DNA from: Caballeronia hypogeia
Lineage (GTDB): Bacteria; Pseudomonadota; Gammaproteobacteria; Burkholderiales; Burkholderiaceae
DNA length: 64,000 nucleotides
Direction of reading: 5' to 3'
Assembly: GCF_001544875.2 (NCBI RefSeq)
Contig: NZ_FCOA02000007.1
Coordinates: 1-64,000, forward strand
Shown piece by piece: positions 34,764 through 43,352 of the stretch; positions within the stretch are counted from its first letter, which is position 1, and every line of letters starts with the position of its first letter. A program made the translations under genes and the position numbers. The notes under the pieces were generated by a model. It saw nothing but the letters and a program-made list of their open reading frames with translations, made no database searches and was not told the DNA's origin.

Positions 34764-35261
34764 ATGAACGAGAATCGAGACCTTCGCAGCAGGCTCGTCG
34801 TTGGCCAGAAACGGGACGGCCGGCGCGAATTTGACGAGGATGCTGTACGGGAACTGGTCGCACTGTGCCTGAAGCCGGGTGTGTCGATCGCGCGTGCCGC
34901 CATGGATCACGACGTCAACCCGAACCAGTTGCGCCGATGGATCGCGCGGTATCAGCCGCAGATCCTGCACGATTCCCGAGAACCGGACCCTGTGGTAATC
35001 GATGGCGTTTCGATCGACATTGCTGCGCGGACCGTCAGAAGCCCCTGTAGTGCAAGCACCTTACCAGCGTTTGTTCCCGTCATCTCTGCCCCGGTGCCGC
35101 CGTCGACACCGTCCACTCCAGTTCCATCGATGACGCTCGCGTTGCATGTTCGGTTACCTAACGGTGTCGAACTCAACTTCGGCGAGGCTGGCGTCGAAGA
35201 GATCACGACGATCGTCCAGGTGCTTGGGAGGCTGCCGTGTTCCGGTTTGACGAAGGTCTGA
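34764..35261 (+). CDS. tnpA: IS66 TnpA (accessory protein)
   Basis: 165 aa. An N-terminal helix-turn-helix (REFDEDAVRELVALCLKPGV, then SIARAAMDHDVNPNQLRRWI) as in IS66 OrfA, a Ser/Pro-rich linker, and a C-terminal block LHVRLPNGVELNFGEAGVEE. ATG at 34764 chosen over 34740 because it follows the element's terminal palindrome. Overlaps tnpB by 25 bp, as is common in IS66. Required for transposition in studied members, role not fully defined. Confidence 0.9.
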   Translation: MNENRDLRSRLVVGQKRDGRREFDEDAVRELVALCLKPGVSIARAAMDHDVNPNQLRRWIARYQPQILHDSREPDPVVIDGVSIDIAARTVRSPCSASTLPAFVPVISAPVPPSTPSTPVPSMTLALHVRLPNGVELNFGEAGVEEITTIVQVLGRLPCSGLTKV

Positions 35262-35593
35262 ACGTCTATCTGCACCGCGATCCCGTCGATTTCCGGTTCG
35301 GAATGAACAGCCTGTCGATTCTCGTGGAGCAGGCGATGGGACTGAACCCGATGGACGCGTCGCTCTATGTGTTCACGAACCGGCGATGTGATCGTATCAA
35401 GATCCTCGGTTGGGATCACAACGGGTTCTGGCTATTGTTCAAGCGACTCGAAGAAAAGGACCGCTTCGTCTGGCCCGACAGTAGTACAGAGGTCGTCACG
35501 CTGGACGTCGAGCGATTGCAGTGGCTACTCAAGGGTGCTGACATTGCCGCGCTTCGGCGCCATCCGAAACGACATTATGCTCGTGTGAGTTGA
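35237..35593 (+). CDS. tnpB: IS66 TnpB (accessory protein)
   Basis: 118 aa, full IS66 Orf2 length. VYLHRDPVDFRFGMNSLSIL, NPMDASLYVFTNRRCDRIKI, LGWDHNGFWLLFKRLEEKDR and FVWP are the standard blocks. Translationally coupled to tnpA by overlap. Thirty bases before tnpC. Intact. Confidence 0.94.
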   Translation: MFRFDEGLNVYLHRDPVDFRFGMNSLSILVEQAMGLNPMDASLYVFTNRRCDRIKILGWDHNGFWLLFKRLEEKDRFVWPDSSTEVVTLDVERLQWLLKGADIAALRRHPKRHYARVS

Positions 35594-35623
35594 ACACGAC
35601 ATTGGCGTGCCGGTCTAAGCGAC

Positions 35624-36973
35624 ATGCCGATCAACGTCACCCTCTCTGCCGACGAGCTCAAGGCACTCCTGGCGATGCGCGAGGAGCACGCTGCGCTTCA
35701 GCGAGAACATGATGAGCTGCGCAGCACGCTGCGACTCGTGACAGCGGAGCGTGACCTCGCGGAGGAGCGCTTACGGGCTTACCGACGCGAGCTGTTTGGC
35801 GCAAAGAGTGAAGCGCGAGATTCTGATCAATACGGCTTGTTCAACGAAGCTGAGGCGCTCGGCGCAAACTCCACGCCCGCGCAGGAAGACACACCGGAAA
35901 CGAAGGTTGACGCGCACACTCGCAAGAAGCGTGGTCACCGCAAGCCGCTCGATCCCAGTCTTCCGCGCGATGTCGTGCGACACGAACTGCCCGAAGCCGA
36001 TCGCTTCTGCGCCAACGACGGTCATGCGCTTGTGGAGATCGGAGTAGAAACCAGCGAACAGCTGGACGTGATCCCGGAGCAGCTTCGGGTCATCCAACAC
36101 CAGCGCGTCAAGTATGCCTGCCCGTGCTGCGATCTTGGCATCAAGGTCACGCCAGCGCCGCCGCGCATCATCCCGCGCGGACTCTTGAGCGAATCGGCGC
36201 TCGCGTGGATCGCTGCCGGCAAGTATCAGTTCGGGATGCCCCTCTACCGTCAGGCCGGCCTACTGCGACGCTTCGGCGGCGACATCTCATCGAACACCAT
36301 CGCCGCGAGCATCGTCCGTGTCGGGCTTGCGACGCAACCTGTGATCAACCTGATGCGCGATGCGTTGCTCGATGCCGATCTGATCTACTGCGACGAGACG
36401 ACATTCCAGGTCCTGAAGGAGAAGGGGCGCAAGCCACAAACAAAGAGCTATCTCTGGTCGCAGATGACCGGCTCGGGCACGCCGATCTGCTGCTTCACCT
36501 ACACGCCAGGACGAGGTGCAAAGCTGGCTGACAAGCTGTTCGTCGGCGTGCGTGAAGGTGCGGCCCTGATGACCGACGGATACGAGCCTTACAATGGCAT
36601 TGCCCAGCGTTACCAGCTCGTGCACCTCGGATGCTGGGTTCATTGCCGGCGCTACTTCGTCAAGGCAGAGGACAATGTGCCCAAGGCAGCGCGCTCGCCC
36701 GATCTGCTCGCGACGCGCTTCATCAAGCTGATCGGAAAGTTGTTCGTTGCCGAGGCGCGTAGCGCGAAACGGAAAGCCGACAGGCGGCAGCGATTGCGAC
36801 GACGGTATAGTGCACGTGTGCTCGACGCCATCCACAATCTGATGCTCGAGCAATCGCCCGGTGTCCTGCCCAATAGCTTGCTCGGCAAGGCGCTAACCTA
36901 CGTGCGCGAACAGTGGCCGAAGCTGATCCGATACGTCGAGAACGGCGATTGGCCCATATCGAACAACCCTTGT
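35624..36973 (+). pseudogene. tnpC: IS66 TnpC transposase, upstream part (split by RIT element 2)
   Basis: 450 codons of an IS66 transposase: N-terminal leucine-zipper-like coiled coil (residues 4-55), a zinc-finger-like region (RFCANDGHAL...YACPCCD), and the catalytic core with CDETTFQVL (first Asp) and LMTDGYEPYN (second Asp). Coding sequence ends at NNPC (TGT 36971-36973), directly before the codon for the third catalytic residue, which now lies at 43042 on the other side of the insert. Not functional unless the insert is removed. Confidence 0.94.
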
Positions 36974-37000
36974 CATGCCGCTATCGGCATGACAAGGGTT
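36965..37000. repeat. Hairpin at left end of RIT element 2
   Basis: Perfect palindrome with 16-base arms: AACCCTTGTCATGCCG (36965-36980), loop CTAT, CGGCATGACAAGGGTT (36985-37000). The first nine bases are tnpC sequence (codons for N-P-C), so the hairpin carries an inverted copy of the target flank. Absent from the other end of the element. Confidence 0.92.
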
Positions 37001-37033
37001 ATGCCGACTCCCCGATTATGCCGCGTCATGAAT
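36999..37033 (+). repeat. RIT element 2 left inverted repeat (35 bp)
   Basis: Exact reverse complement of 43000-43034. Contains TTATGCCG twice (36999-37006 and 37016-37023), 17 bp apart from start to start. RIT element 1 ends have the same arrangement with a TTATGCG-type motif. Confidence 0.93.
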
Positions 37034-37091
37034 CAACTTCCATAACGATTGGGCGGATCCCTGTTCCGCACTGGTCGGATTGTCGGCATTA

Positions 37092-38105
37092 TCAGAGAGC
37101 CTCTAGGAAGGCGAGCAACGGGTCTGGGGGTTTGTAGCGTGTTGGCGCGATGCCACTCGCTGTTGCGTGCGAGAGCGCGCTTTCCTTGAGTTGCATGTCA
37201 GCGTGCAAATAGACCTGAGTCGTCTCGGACGATTCGTGACCGAGCCAGAGCGCGATTACGGACAGGTCTACGCCGTGATGCAACAAGCTCATCGCCGCTG
37301 CATGTCGAAGCGTATGGGGTGTAACGGATTTTTTCTTCAGCGAGGGACACGAGAGACGCGCGATTTCGACGTTGCGTGACACGAGTCGCTGAAGGGCATC
37401 GGCACTGAGATGACCACCGCGCGAACTAGGGAAGACTGGATCACCTGGTTCTCCCTGCTGATACAACAACCACCCTTTCAGGACGGCAACCACATCCGGT
37501 CGCAGCGGCGTGCATCTCATCTTTCTGCCTTTGCCAAGACAACGAACGTGAGCGCCTGTGCCAAGCATCACATCCTGACGCCGGAGCGCGGTCAATTCGC
37601 TGTTGCGCAGACCCGTTTGAACCGCTACAAGAAGCAGTGTTCGGTCGCGGTTGCCGATCCATGTTCGTACATCAGGCGCCTCCACCAGAGCGGTGGCCTC
37701 GCTCTCAGTAAGAAACTCAACAGGGCCGTGTTCGCAGCGTTTAGATGGAATAGCAAGAATGCGCTGGCATTGCAGAAACAACGCTGGCTCGCTGACTGCG
37801 ACGAACCGGAAGAATGCATGCACCGCGGCAAGCCGCGTATTGCGTGTCCGCACCGAATTGCTTCTGCCGAGTTCGAGATGCTGTAGGAATTTATTGATCA
37901 ACGACATGTCGAAGTCTTCGATTTGCAGCTTCGACGGCGCGCGCCCGATTTGCTTCGTGGCAAACGCTAGCAGGAGCCGGAACGTGTCACGGTAACTTGC
38001 CACCGTATGCGAACTCAGACCTTGCTGCTCGAGAAGGCGTTGGGTAAAAAACCTTTGAACGAGGGAGGGAAGACTGGCGGCGTTCACGGCCGTTCTCCCG
38101 GACAA
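37092..38105 (-). CDS. RIT tyrosine recombinase, third gene (RitC-like), element 2
   Basis: 337 aa, counterpart of 812-1819 with the same N-terminal phrases (SSHTVASYRDTFRLLLAFAT). Catalytic residues are complete: Arg in QTGLRNSELTAL, HxxR in TPHTLRHAAAMS, distal His in WLGHESSETT and Tyr in QVYLHADM. It overlaps the end of the broken second gene by 22 bp. Intact, but its operon has lost a functional second recombinase. Confidence 0.93.
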   Translation of the reverse strand: MSGRTAVNAASLPSLVQRFFTQRLLEQQGLSSHTVASYRDTFRLLLAFATKQIGRAPSKLQIEDFDMSLINKFLQHLELGRSNSVRTRNTRLAAVHAFFRFVAVSEPALFLQCQRILAIPSKRCEHGPVEFLTESEATALVEAPDVRTWIGNRDRTLLLVAVQTGLRNSELTALRRQDVMLGTGAHVRCLGKGRKMRCTPLRPDVVAVLKGWLLYQQGEPGDPVFPSSRGGHLSADALQRLVSRNVEIARLSCPSLKKKSVTPHTLRHAAAMSLLHHGVDLSVIALWLGHESSETTQVYLHADMQLKESALSHATASGIAPTRYKPPDPLLAFLEAL

Positions 38106-38227
38106 CTCTTGCTGAGATAGCCTGCAGCAAGTTCAAGCAACTCAGGAACCGCTTCGATGTACCAGTACGTAAGACCGACGTTGACGTGCCCGAGGTAGGT
38201 AGCAAGTTTCGGCAATTCCCGACTGAC
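38084..38227 (-). pseudogene. RIT second recombinase (RitB-like), 3' part
   Basis: Carries the last 47 or so codons of the split gene: SRELPKLATYLGHVNVGLTY then WYIEAVPELLELAA, including the distal catalytic His (LGH) and the nucleophile Tyr (TYWY). Continues from 40865-41676 across the IS21; with one copy of the duplication CGACTGAC removed the frame is exactly restored. Confidence 0.93.
38220..38227 (+). repeat. IS21 target-site duplication, left
   Basis: CGACTGAC, identical to 40865-40872 at the other end of the IS21 element. Eight base pairs, within the family's range. Confidence 0.88.
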
Positions 38228-38304
38228 CCTTGGCGGGCAGTTCAAATTCCTCCACTTACGGGCACGTAAATTCCCCCACCCCGTGAAGCAGGACGAGATG
38301 GTTT

Positions 38305-39075
38305 TTAGCTCTCTTTCGTCTTTCGCGCAAGGGCCTCGGCAGCCTCCTTGAGCCGATAGCTGCGCCCGGCGAACTCCAGCAGGTGGCAATGATGCATGAG
38401 CCGGTCGAGGATCGTGGTGCTCATCGTGTTGTCGCCGAGATAGGTGCCCCAGTCCTGCACGACCCGGTTGGACGTCACGACCACACTGCGGCGCAGCTTG
38501 TAGCGTTGATGGACGAGCGTTTGCAGCAACGCGCCCGCCTCGTCGGGGATCGTGCGCGAGAGGAACAGATCGTCGAGCACAAGCAGATCGCTCTCGAGGA
38601 TGGCCCGTAGCCTCGCCTCGCGCTGGGCCGGCGGGCTCAGCGCGTAGCGGTTAAAGAAGTCATCCGTCTCGATGTATTGCACCTTGTGGCCATGCTGGAC
38701 GGCCTGATACGCGACGGCCTTCGCAACGTGGCTCTTGCCGGTTCCGGTCTTGCCGATGATCAGCGCGTTCTCGCCGGAGGCCATGAACTTCAGGGCATGC
38801 AGCTGGAAACAGGCCTGACGCGGCAGCTTCGGGTTGAAGGACCAGTCGATTTCGGCGAGCGTGACCTTCTCCTCGAGTCCGGACTGCTGGTAGCGCCGCT
38901 CGATGAGCCGCGACTGGCGCCGGTCGAGTTCGTCCTGCAGGATCAGCGCGAAGGTCTCGAGAAACGGCTGCTGGCTGCCCTGTGCCTGCAGCACGCGGGT
39001 CTCGAGCGTGTCGCGCACGCCCGACAGGCGTAGCAGCCTGAGTGCGCGTTCGATGTCGGGTAGTGTGTTGGTCAT
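38305..39075 (-). CDS. istB: IS21 helper ATPase IstB
   Basis: 256 aa AAA+ ATPase, DnaC-like. Walker A GKTGTGKSHVAKA, Walker B LLVLDDLFLS, and sensor VVVTSNRVVQDWG are present. It assembles on target DNA and activates the transposase IstA. The ATG overlaps the istA stop by 4 bp (39072-39075), so the two are coupled. Normal length, intact. Confidence 0.96.
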   Translation of the reverse strand: MTNTLPDIERALRLLRLSGVRDTLETRVLQAQGSQQPFLETFALILQDELDRRQSRLIERRYQQSGLEEKVTLAEIDWSFNPKLPRQACFQLHALKFMASGENALIIGKTGTGKSHVAKAVAYQAVQHGHKVQYIETDDFFNRYALSPPAQREARLRAILESDLLVLDDLFLSRTIPDEAGALLQTLVHQRYKLRRSVVVTSNRVVQDWGTYLGDNTMSTTILDRLMHHCHLLEFAGRSYRLKEAAEALARKTKES

Positions 39076-40721
39076 TCAGTTTCTCCTGTTGTGGAGGGTT
39101 GAGTTCCGGCGTTGTGCTGTGCGCCGGCGTTGAAGAGCTCGCCGTATTCGGCGGCGGGCCGGATCAGGGCATGCTCCTGGGTAAGCGGCAAGGCGAGCTG
39201 CGGCGCGCGATCCAGGCGCTCAAGCGCCTGCTCGAACAGCCTCTCGACGACGGCGCGCACCTGCCGGTAGCGATAGAGGTGGTGACGCAGGGCGTGGTCG
39301 CAGGCCTGTTCGACGAGCCAGGCGGGATACTTCTTCGCCAGCGCGACGATGCCCCACATGCCGCGATGGCCGACGCGACCTTCCGCGTCGAACAGGTGCT
39401 GGCAGAGAGCCTTCGCCCGCGGTCCGATGTCGCCGGCGCTCGCCAGCGCCAGGCTTGTCTGGCGCGACGGGTTGAACGGGCGCTCGCTCTCGGGAAGCTC
39501 GAGCGAGCCGGGCTCGGTGTGGCGCGGATGCGTGCGCAGCAGCTCCTGGGTTCGGCGGTCGCGGATCTCCAGGGTGGTGTCGTAGATGCGCACGCACACG
39601 AGGGAGCCGATGGGCGCGGGACGGGCGGCATAGTGGCTGCGGTCAATGCTGACGGTGGTGTCGTCCCAGACGGTGCGCACGACCTCGGTGAAGTAGCGGA
39701 ACCCGGTGAGCGGCAGCGCCTGCAGATGCGGCTTCTCCTCCTGGAACATCGCCTGGACCTGCCGCCGCGCGCTGCCGTGGATGCGTCTGGCGGCCCAGTT
39801 CTCCTCCCAGTGCATCAGGAATTCGTTCTGGGCTTCGATGGACTCGAAGCGGCGACCCTTGAGGGCTGTGCTCTGTGTATGCTTGATAGCGCTTTCCACG
39901 GTACCCTTGCGATTCGGATCTCTTACGCGTGCTGGGTCGGCGACGACCCCGTAATGCTCGAGCATCGCGGCGTAGAGCCGGTTGATTTCCGGTTCGTACA
40001 GGTCCGGCGTGATGACGCCCTCACGCAGATTATCAAGGACTACGTATTGAGTTGAACCTCCAAAGTACCGGAAGGCCTCTTCGTGAAGCTGTGCCCAGAC
40101 GTGCTTGCTGGACTTCCACACTACGCGCCGGAAGCTGCGTCGCGAGTAACGCAGGGTCATGACGAACAGGCGCGGTTTCCGGTACCGCCCCGTCTTCGGA
40201 TCGCGCGTCGGGGCGCCTTCGCCGTAATCGACCTGTGATTCCTCGCCGCAAGCGAACGCAAGGCGGTCGAACTGCTCGGGGTCGACGTGACGCAGGGCGC
40301 GCACGAAGCGCTTGACGCTGTCGTAGCTCGCGGTGAAGCCGAACTGGTCAACCAGATCCTGATAGATGGCCTGGGCATTGCGCTGCAGGCGTACCTGCTG
40401 CTCGATCCACTCGCGGTGGGGCTCACTTGCCGAGCGGGCGAAATTGAAGGGTTTGACCGGTGCGGCCATGCCGGAAGCCGGTGGGCGCGGAGATGGGGGA
40501 GTTTGCGGTGGAGGAGTTTGCGCGCCCATCGACCCGTCCGAGCCGGTGGGCGCGTTGGTGGGGGAATTTGCGCCCGCCGCCCGCTGGGATTCGTACATCG
40601 CCTGGTAGCGACGGATCGTCTTGCGATCGACGCCGGTGAGCTCATGGATCTTATGCTGGCTCGCCCCGCGCTCGAGCAACGTGAATATCGTGCTTTGCAG
40701 ATGCTGCTTCAAAACGTTCAC
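39072..40721 (-). CDS. istA: IS21 transposase IstA
   Basis: 549 aa. N-terminal helix-turn-helix (IFTLLERGASQHKIHELTGV, DRKTIRRY), a Pro-rich linker (residues 60-90), the DDE integrase core (SQVDYGEGAPT with first Asp, YVVLDNLREGV with second Asp, and GTVESAIKHTQ with the Glu) and a C-terminal domain. Full length. Cuts and joins the element ends with IstB. First gene of the IS operon on the minus strand. Confidence 0.95.
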   Translation of the reverse strand: MNVLKQHLQSTIFTLLERGASQHKIHELTGVDRKTIRRYQAMYESQRAAGANSPTNAPTGSDGSMGAQTPPPQTPPSPRPPASGMAAPVKPFNFARSASEPHREWIEQQVRLQRNAQAIYQDLVDQFGFTASYDSVKRFVRALRHVDPEQFDRLAFACGEESQVDYGEGAPTRDPKTGRYRKPRLFVMTLRYSRRSFRRVVWKSSKHVWAQLHEEAFRYFGGSTQYVVLDNLREGVITPDLYEPEINRLYAAMLEHYGVVADPARVRDPNRKGTVESAIKHTQSTALKGRRFESIEAQNEFLMHWEENWAARRIHGSARRQVQAMFQEEKPHLQALPLTGFRYFTEVVRTVWDDTTVSIDRSHYAARPAPIGSLVCVRIYDTTLEIRDRRTQELLRTHPRHTEPGSLELPESERPFNPSRQTSLALASAGDIGPRAKALCQHLFDAEGRVGHRGMWGIVALAKKYPAWLVEQACDHALRHHLYRYRQVRAVVERLFEQALERLDRAPQLALPLTQEHALIRPAAEYGELFNAGAQHNAGTQPSTTGETE

Positions 40722-40864
40722 TCCCTGTTCTCCTTCTTGTTCGAAGGAGAAGAAAATAGACGTCCTGCAGCATCGTTGCCGACGGCTCAGCAGCTCAGCC
40801 GGCGGTCATCGGGTGGGGGAATTTGAAGTGCCCATCCCTGGGGGAATTTGGGTGCCCGCCAGGG

Positions 40865-40872
40865 CGACTGAC
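40865..40872 (+). repeat. IS21 target-site duplication, right
   Basis: CGACTGAC, matching 38220-38227. Confidence 0.88.
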
Positions 40873-41676
40873 GTCCAAACCGGCTCGATACCACTCGACC
40901 AGTCTTCCAGTCGCGAAGCTATGCCGGAAGTCCTGGAGGCGCGGACCGTAACCATCGCGCCCATCCTCCGTCGCCGGTCGCAGGCCAACGGCGCGCGACA
41001 TTCTGACGAACATGCTTCGCGCACTGCAGGCCTTCAGTCGATTGCCGCGCTCACTGACCAGAAACGCCTCGCTCAATCGTAAAGGACAGAGCTGATCGCG
41101 TTTCTGGGCATAATGTCCGAGCGCCGCCCGGGTCGACTCTGCTACAGGAACAAAGCGCGACTTGCCGAACTTCGATTCCCGGATAGAGAGTATCCCGCTA
41201 ACGAGGTCAACGTCAGACCGGTCGAGTCGAAGCGCTTCGCCGGGCCTAAGGCCGGTTGCTACAAGCAGACCTATGAGCGTCGAATACGTCAGTGCTCGCA
41301 TGCCGGTGCGGGAGCGCAATTGAGCGGCTTGAGTCATCAGTAAAACAATTTCATGCTCAGTGTAGATATGCGGGGCATTGCGCCGTCTGCGTGCGCTCAG
41401 GAGTCCTGCCGGTGGAATTTGGTTTCGACTATCAATGACGTTCATCCATCTAGCGAATCCTCTTACCTGCGAAAGGCGCCGCCCCCAAGTGGCACGTTCG
41501 ACATTTACGGACGCGGTCGACCAGCGCAGAGCTAGATCGGTGGTAATGAACTCGGCGCCTTCGCGTTCCAGAAGATCAACGAAATGGCCGAGCGCCAAGG
41601 CGGGTTCATAGAACGACGCTCCGAGAGTACGGCGGGCCGCCACGTACCGCGCAAGAGAGTCTCGAATCGCAGTCAT
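40865..41676 (-). pseudogene. RIT second recombinase (RitB-like), 5' part
   Basis: 270 codons from the ATG at 41676, which overlaps the stop of the first recombinase as ATGA. Includes the core-binding domain and the first catalytic elements: Arg in ATGLRPGEALRL, Lys region ESKFGKSRFVP and HxxR in QDFRHSFATG. It breaks at AGLDVSR where the IS21 starts; the distal His and Tyr are on the far side at 38084-38227. Confidence 0.94.
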
Positions 41677-42905
41677 ATCGCACCTCCAACCGTGGGCCAC
41701 GAGCGTGCGATCTCGCGCAAGTCCTCGAAGGCGACCTTCGCATAGATCGCGGTACTGTCCGGTGAGCGGTGTCGCAAGACCTCGGCTATTTCTGCCATCG
41801 AGGCCCCGTGGCAAATCATTGTCGTCGCGAGACCGTGACGGAATAGATGTGCGGCACCCCGGCACGCAGGGCGGAAGCCGGCCCGTGCGAAGGCCTGACA
41901 TACAATCTTGCCAATCGCCGCCGGCCCCGCCAATCCAACCCGAGGTGCCAATCTGCGAAGGAAGACGCGCCGCGATGCACTCGGTCCACGACCATCGCGA
42001 AGATAAGCTGCGATTGCTTCGCCGACTTCCCATGGCAGCGGCACGTGCTCGACCATCTTCCCCTTACCATGAACGACGAGTTCCCCCGAACGCCAGTGAA
42101 TGTCGTCGAGCTCGATTGCGACGATCTCTCCGGCACGTAAGCCGAGTCGCGCCAACAACAGCAGGATTGCATAGTCACGACGCCCCGTCGGAGTCGACCG
42201 GTTTGCAGATGCAATGAGCGCCTCTTGCTGCTCGGGCGTAAGGAATGTCGGTACCGTCGATTGCCGCCACTTACGAACCGAGGGCACTGCCTCATACAGG
42301 TCGCGGGCCGTATCGCCGCGCAGAAAGAGGAAATGGCAGAACGAGCGAAGCGCAACTGCCATCAGTCGCGTGTACTCCGCTGATCGACCTTTGCTGCGGG
42401 CAAGAAGATGATTCCGGATCGTTACCGCGTCAAACGCATCGGGCAATTTACTTCCGTCGCCAGCCGCGTGGCTGTCGAGAAAGTCGCGAATGAAAGGCCC
42501 GTAGACAAGCAGCGAATTCTTCGCTAGTCCGCGATCCTGCCTTAGATAATCCAGGTATCCCCGATAGATGTTCTCAATCTCCGACTGGCCGTCTAACGTC
42601 GGCGGGCACACAATGGCTTCCGCGCGCAGGTAGGCGAGAAACTGCCGTAAGGTGGGACGCGCACGCTGGACACGGTCTTGTGATGCGTCGATCATGCGCT
42701 TTATAAAGCGCGCCGTGACAGACTCATCGAGATTAATCAGGTCGATGTCCCCGTTCCTCATCCACGTAGAGAACGTATATAGGACACTTCGTTTCTTGCG
42801 AAGCGTCACCTCGGAATAGTGTGCCGCGCGTAGACGGTCAAGAAATGCATCAATGTGACGGGCCGGCAGCCCGCCAGATTTGCTGGCTCTGCGTGTCACC
42901 TTCAT
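41673..42905 (-). CDS. RIT tyrosine recombinase, first gene (RitA-like), element 2
   Basis: 410 aa, counterpart of 2771-4030. Catalytic residues: Arg in RLGLRAGEIVAI, HxxR in AAHLFRHGLATT, distal His in LRHRSPDST and Tyr in AIYAKVAF. ATG at 42905 is preceded by AGGAGAGATCAC; an upstream ATG at 42926 is less well placed. The promoter should lie between 42905 and the right terminal repeat, where a second GGTTATGCCGACACGG copy of the terminal motif occurs (about 42951). Confidence 0.93.
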   Translation of the reverse strand: MKVTRRASKSGGLPARHIDAFLDRLRAAHYSEVTLRKKRSVLYTFSTWMRNGDIDLINLDESVTARFIKRMIDASQDRVQRARPTLRQFLAYLRAEAIVCPPTLDGQSEIENIYRGYLDYLRQDRGLAKNSLLVYGPFIRDFLDSHAAGDGSKLPDAFDAVTIRNHLLARSKGRSAEYTRLMAVALRSFCHFLFLRGDTARDLYEAVPSVRKWRQSTVPTFLTPEQQEALIASANRSTPTGRRDYAILLLLARLGLRAGEIVAIELDDIHWRSGELVVHGKGKMVEHVPLPWEVGEAIAAYLRDGRGPSASRRVFLRRLAPRVGLAGPAAIGKIVCQAFARAGFRPACRGAAHLFRHGLATTMICHGASMAEIAEVLRHRSPDSTAIYAKVAFEDLREIARSWPTVGGAI

Positions 42906-42999
42906 GTGATCTCTCCTGGCCAGCAAGAAAGCCAGCCTGAGAAATCATACGGTTATGCCGACACGGCAATCACGAACGACCCTATCCACCGTCGCGCGC

Positions 43000-43034
43000 A
43001 TTCATGACGCGGCATAATCGGGGAGTCGGCATAA
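43000..43034 (-). repeat. RIT element 2 right inverted repeat (35 bp)
   Basis: Exact reverse complement of 36999-37033. tnpC sequence resumes within about seven bases (Glu codon 43042-43044). Confidence 0.93.
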
Positions 43035-43041
43035 TCCCTGC

Positions 43042-43272
43042 GAAAACTCAATCCGTCCCTTCTGCGTCGGGCGCCGCGGGTGGCTGTTCTCGGACACCGT
43101 CGACGGTGCGAACGCAAGCGCCAATCTCTACGCATTGGTCGAAACTTGCAAGGCCAACGGCATCGACCCGTATCGTTACCTCACCTGGCTGTTCCAGCGG
43201 CTACCTCTGGCAAAGACCGTCGACGACTACGACGCACTGCTTCCCTGGAAAATCCCTGCGGACCTTCGCTAA
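43042..43272 (+). pseudogene. tnpC: IS66 TnpC transposase, downstream part
   Basis: 76 codons finishing the transposase begun at 35624: ENSIRPFCVGRRGWLFSDTV with the third catalytic residue (Glu), then LYALVETCKANGIDPYRYLT and DYDALLPWKIPADLR, stop at 43270-43272. No start of its own. The IS66 right end follows at 43344. Confidence 0.94.
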
Positions 43273-43344
43273 CCCAACGCCGCGTTTACACATGCTGCAC
43301 GCCGCACATCCCCCTCTGAGGGGCGTCGGTGATGGATCGCATAC

Positions 43345-43352
43345 AGCTCGTC
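43345..43352 (+). repeat. Target-site duplication of IS66 copy, right
   Basis: AGCTCGTC, matching 34669-34676. Confidence 0.9.

Larger units (their letters stand above)
38228..40864. mobile_element. IS21-family insertion sequence (2637 bp)
   Basis: Contains istA and istB on the minus strand. Ends are CCTTGGCGGGCA and, inverted, CCCTGGCGGGCA. Each end also has two subterminal copies of an AAATTCCCCCA-type repeat (38242-38280 and 40810-40850), the multiple terminal repeats typical of IS21. Flanked by an 8-bp duplication in the second RIT recombinase gene. Both genes are complete, so it was probably the last insertion in this nest. Confidence 0.93.
36974..43034. mobile_element. RIT element 2, inserted in IS66 tnpC, interrupted by IS21
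   Basis: Perfect 35-bp inverted repeats at 36999-37033 and 43000-43034 enclose three minus-strand tyrosine recombinase genes homologous, in the same order, to RIT element 1. The element splits tnpC between the Cys and Glu codons of NNPC|ENSIR. Left end adds the hairpin 36965-37000. The flanks ACCCTTGT and TCCCTGC resemble each other but are not an exact duplication. An IS21 copy sits in the second gene. Confidence 0.9.
34677..43344. mobile_element. IS66-family element carrying a nested RIT element and IS21
   Basis: Left end GTATGCGGTCCAGAAAC (34677 on) and right end, read inward on the other strand, GTATGCGATCCATCAC, form imperfect IS66-type inverted repeats, flanked by the 8-bp duplication AGCTCGTC. 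Genes tnpA (34764-35261), tnpB (35237-35593) and tnpC (35624-36973 plus 43042-43272). tnpC is split by RIT element 2, itself split by IS21. A perfect ATGTGTCC-GCGT-GGACACAT palindrome (34730-34749) lies at the tnpA start. Confidence 0.92.

Noticed and set aside
38240-38282. Short repeats AAATTCCCCCA as a separate repeat family
   Set aside because: They belong to the multiple terminal repeats of the IS21 element and recur at its other end.
39042-40055. 337-codon plus-strand frame inside istA
   Set aside because: Antisense shadow of the IS21 transposase, caused by high GC at third positions.
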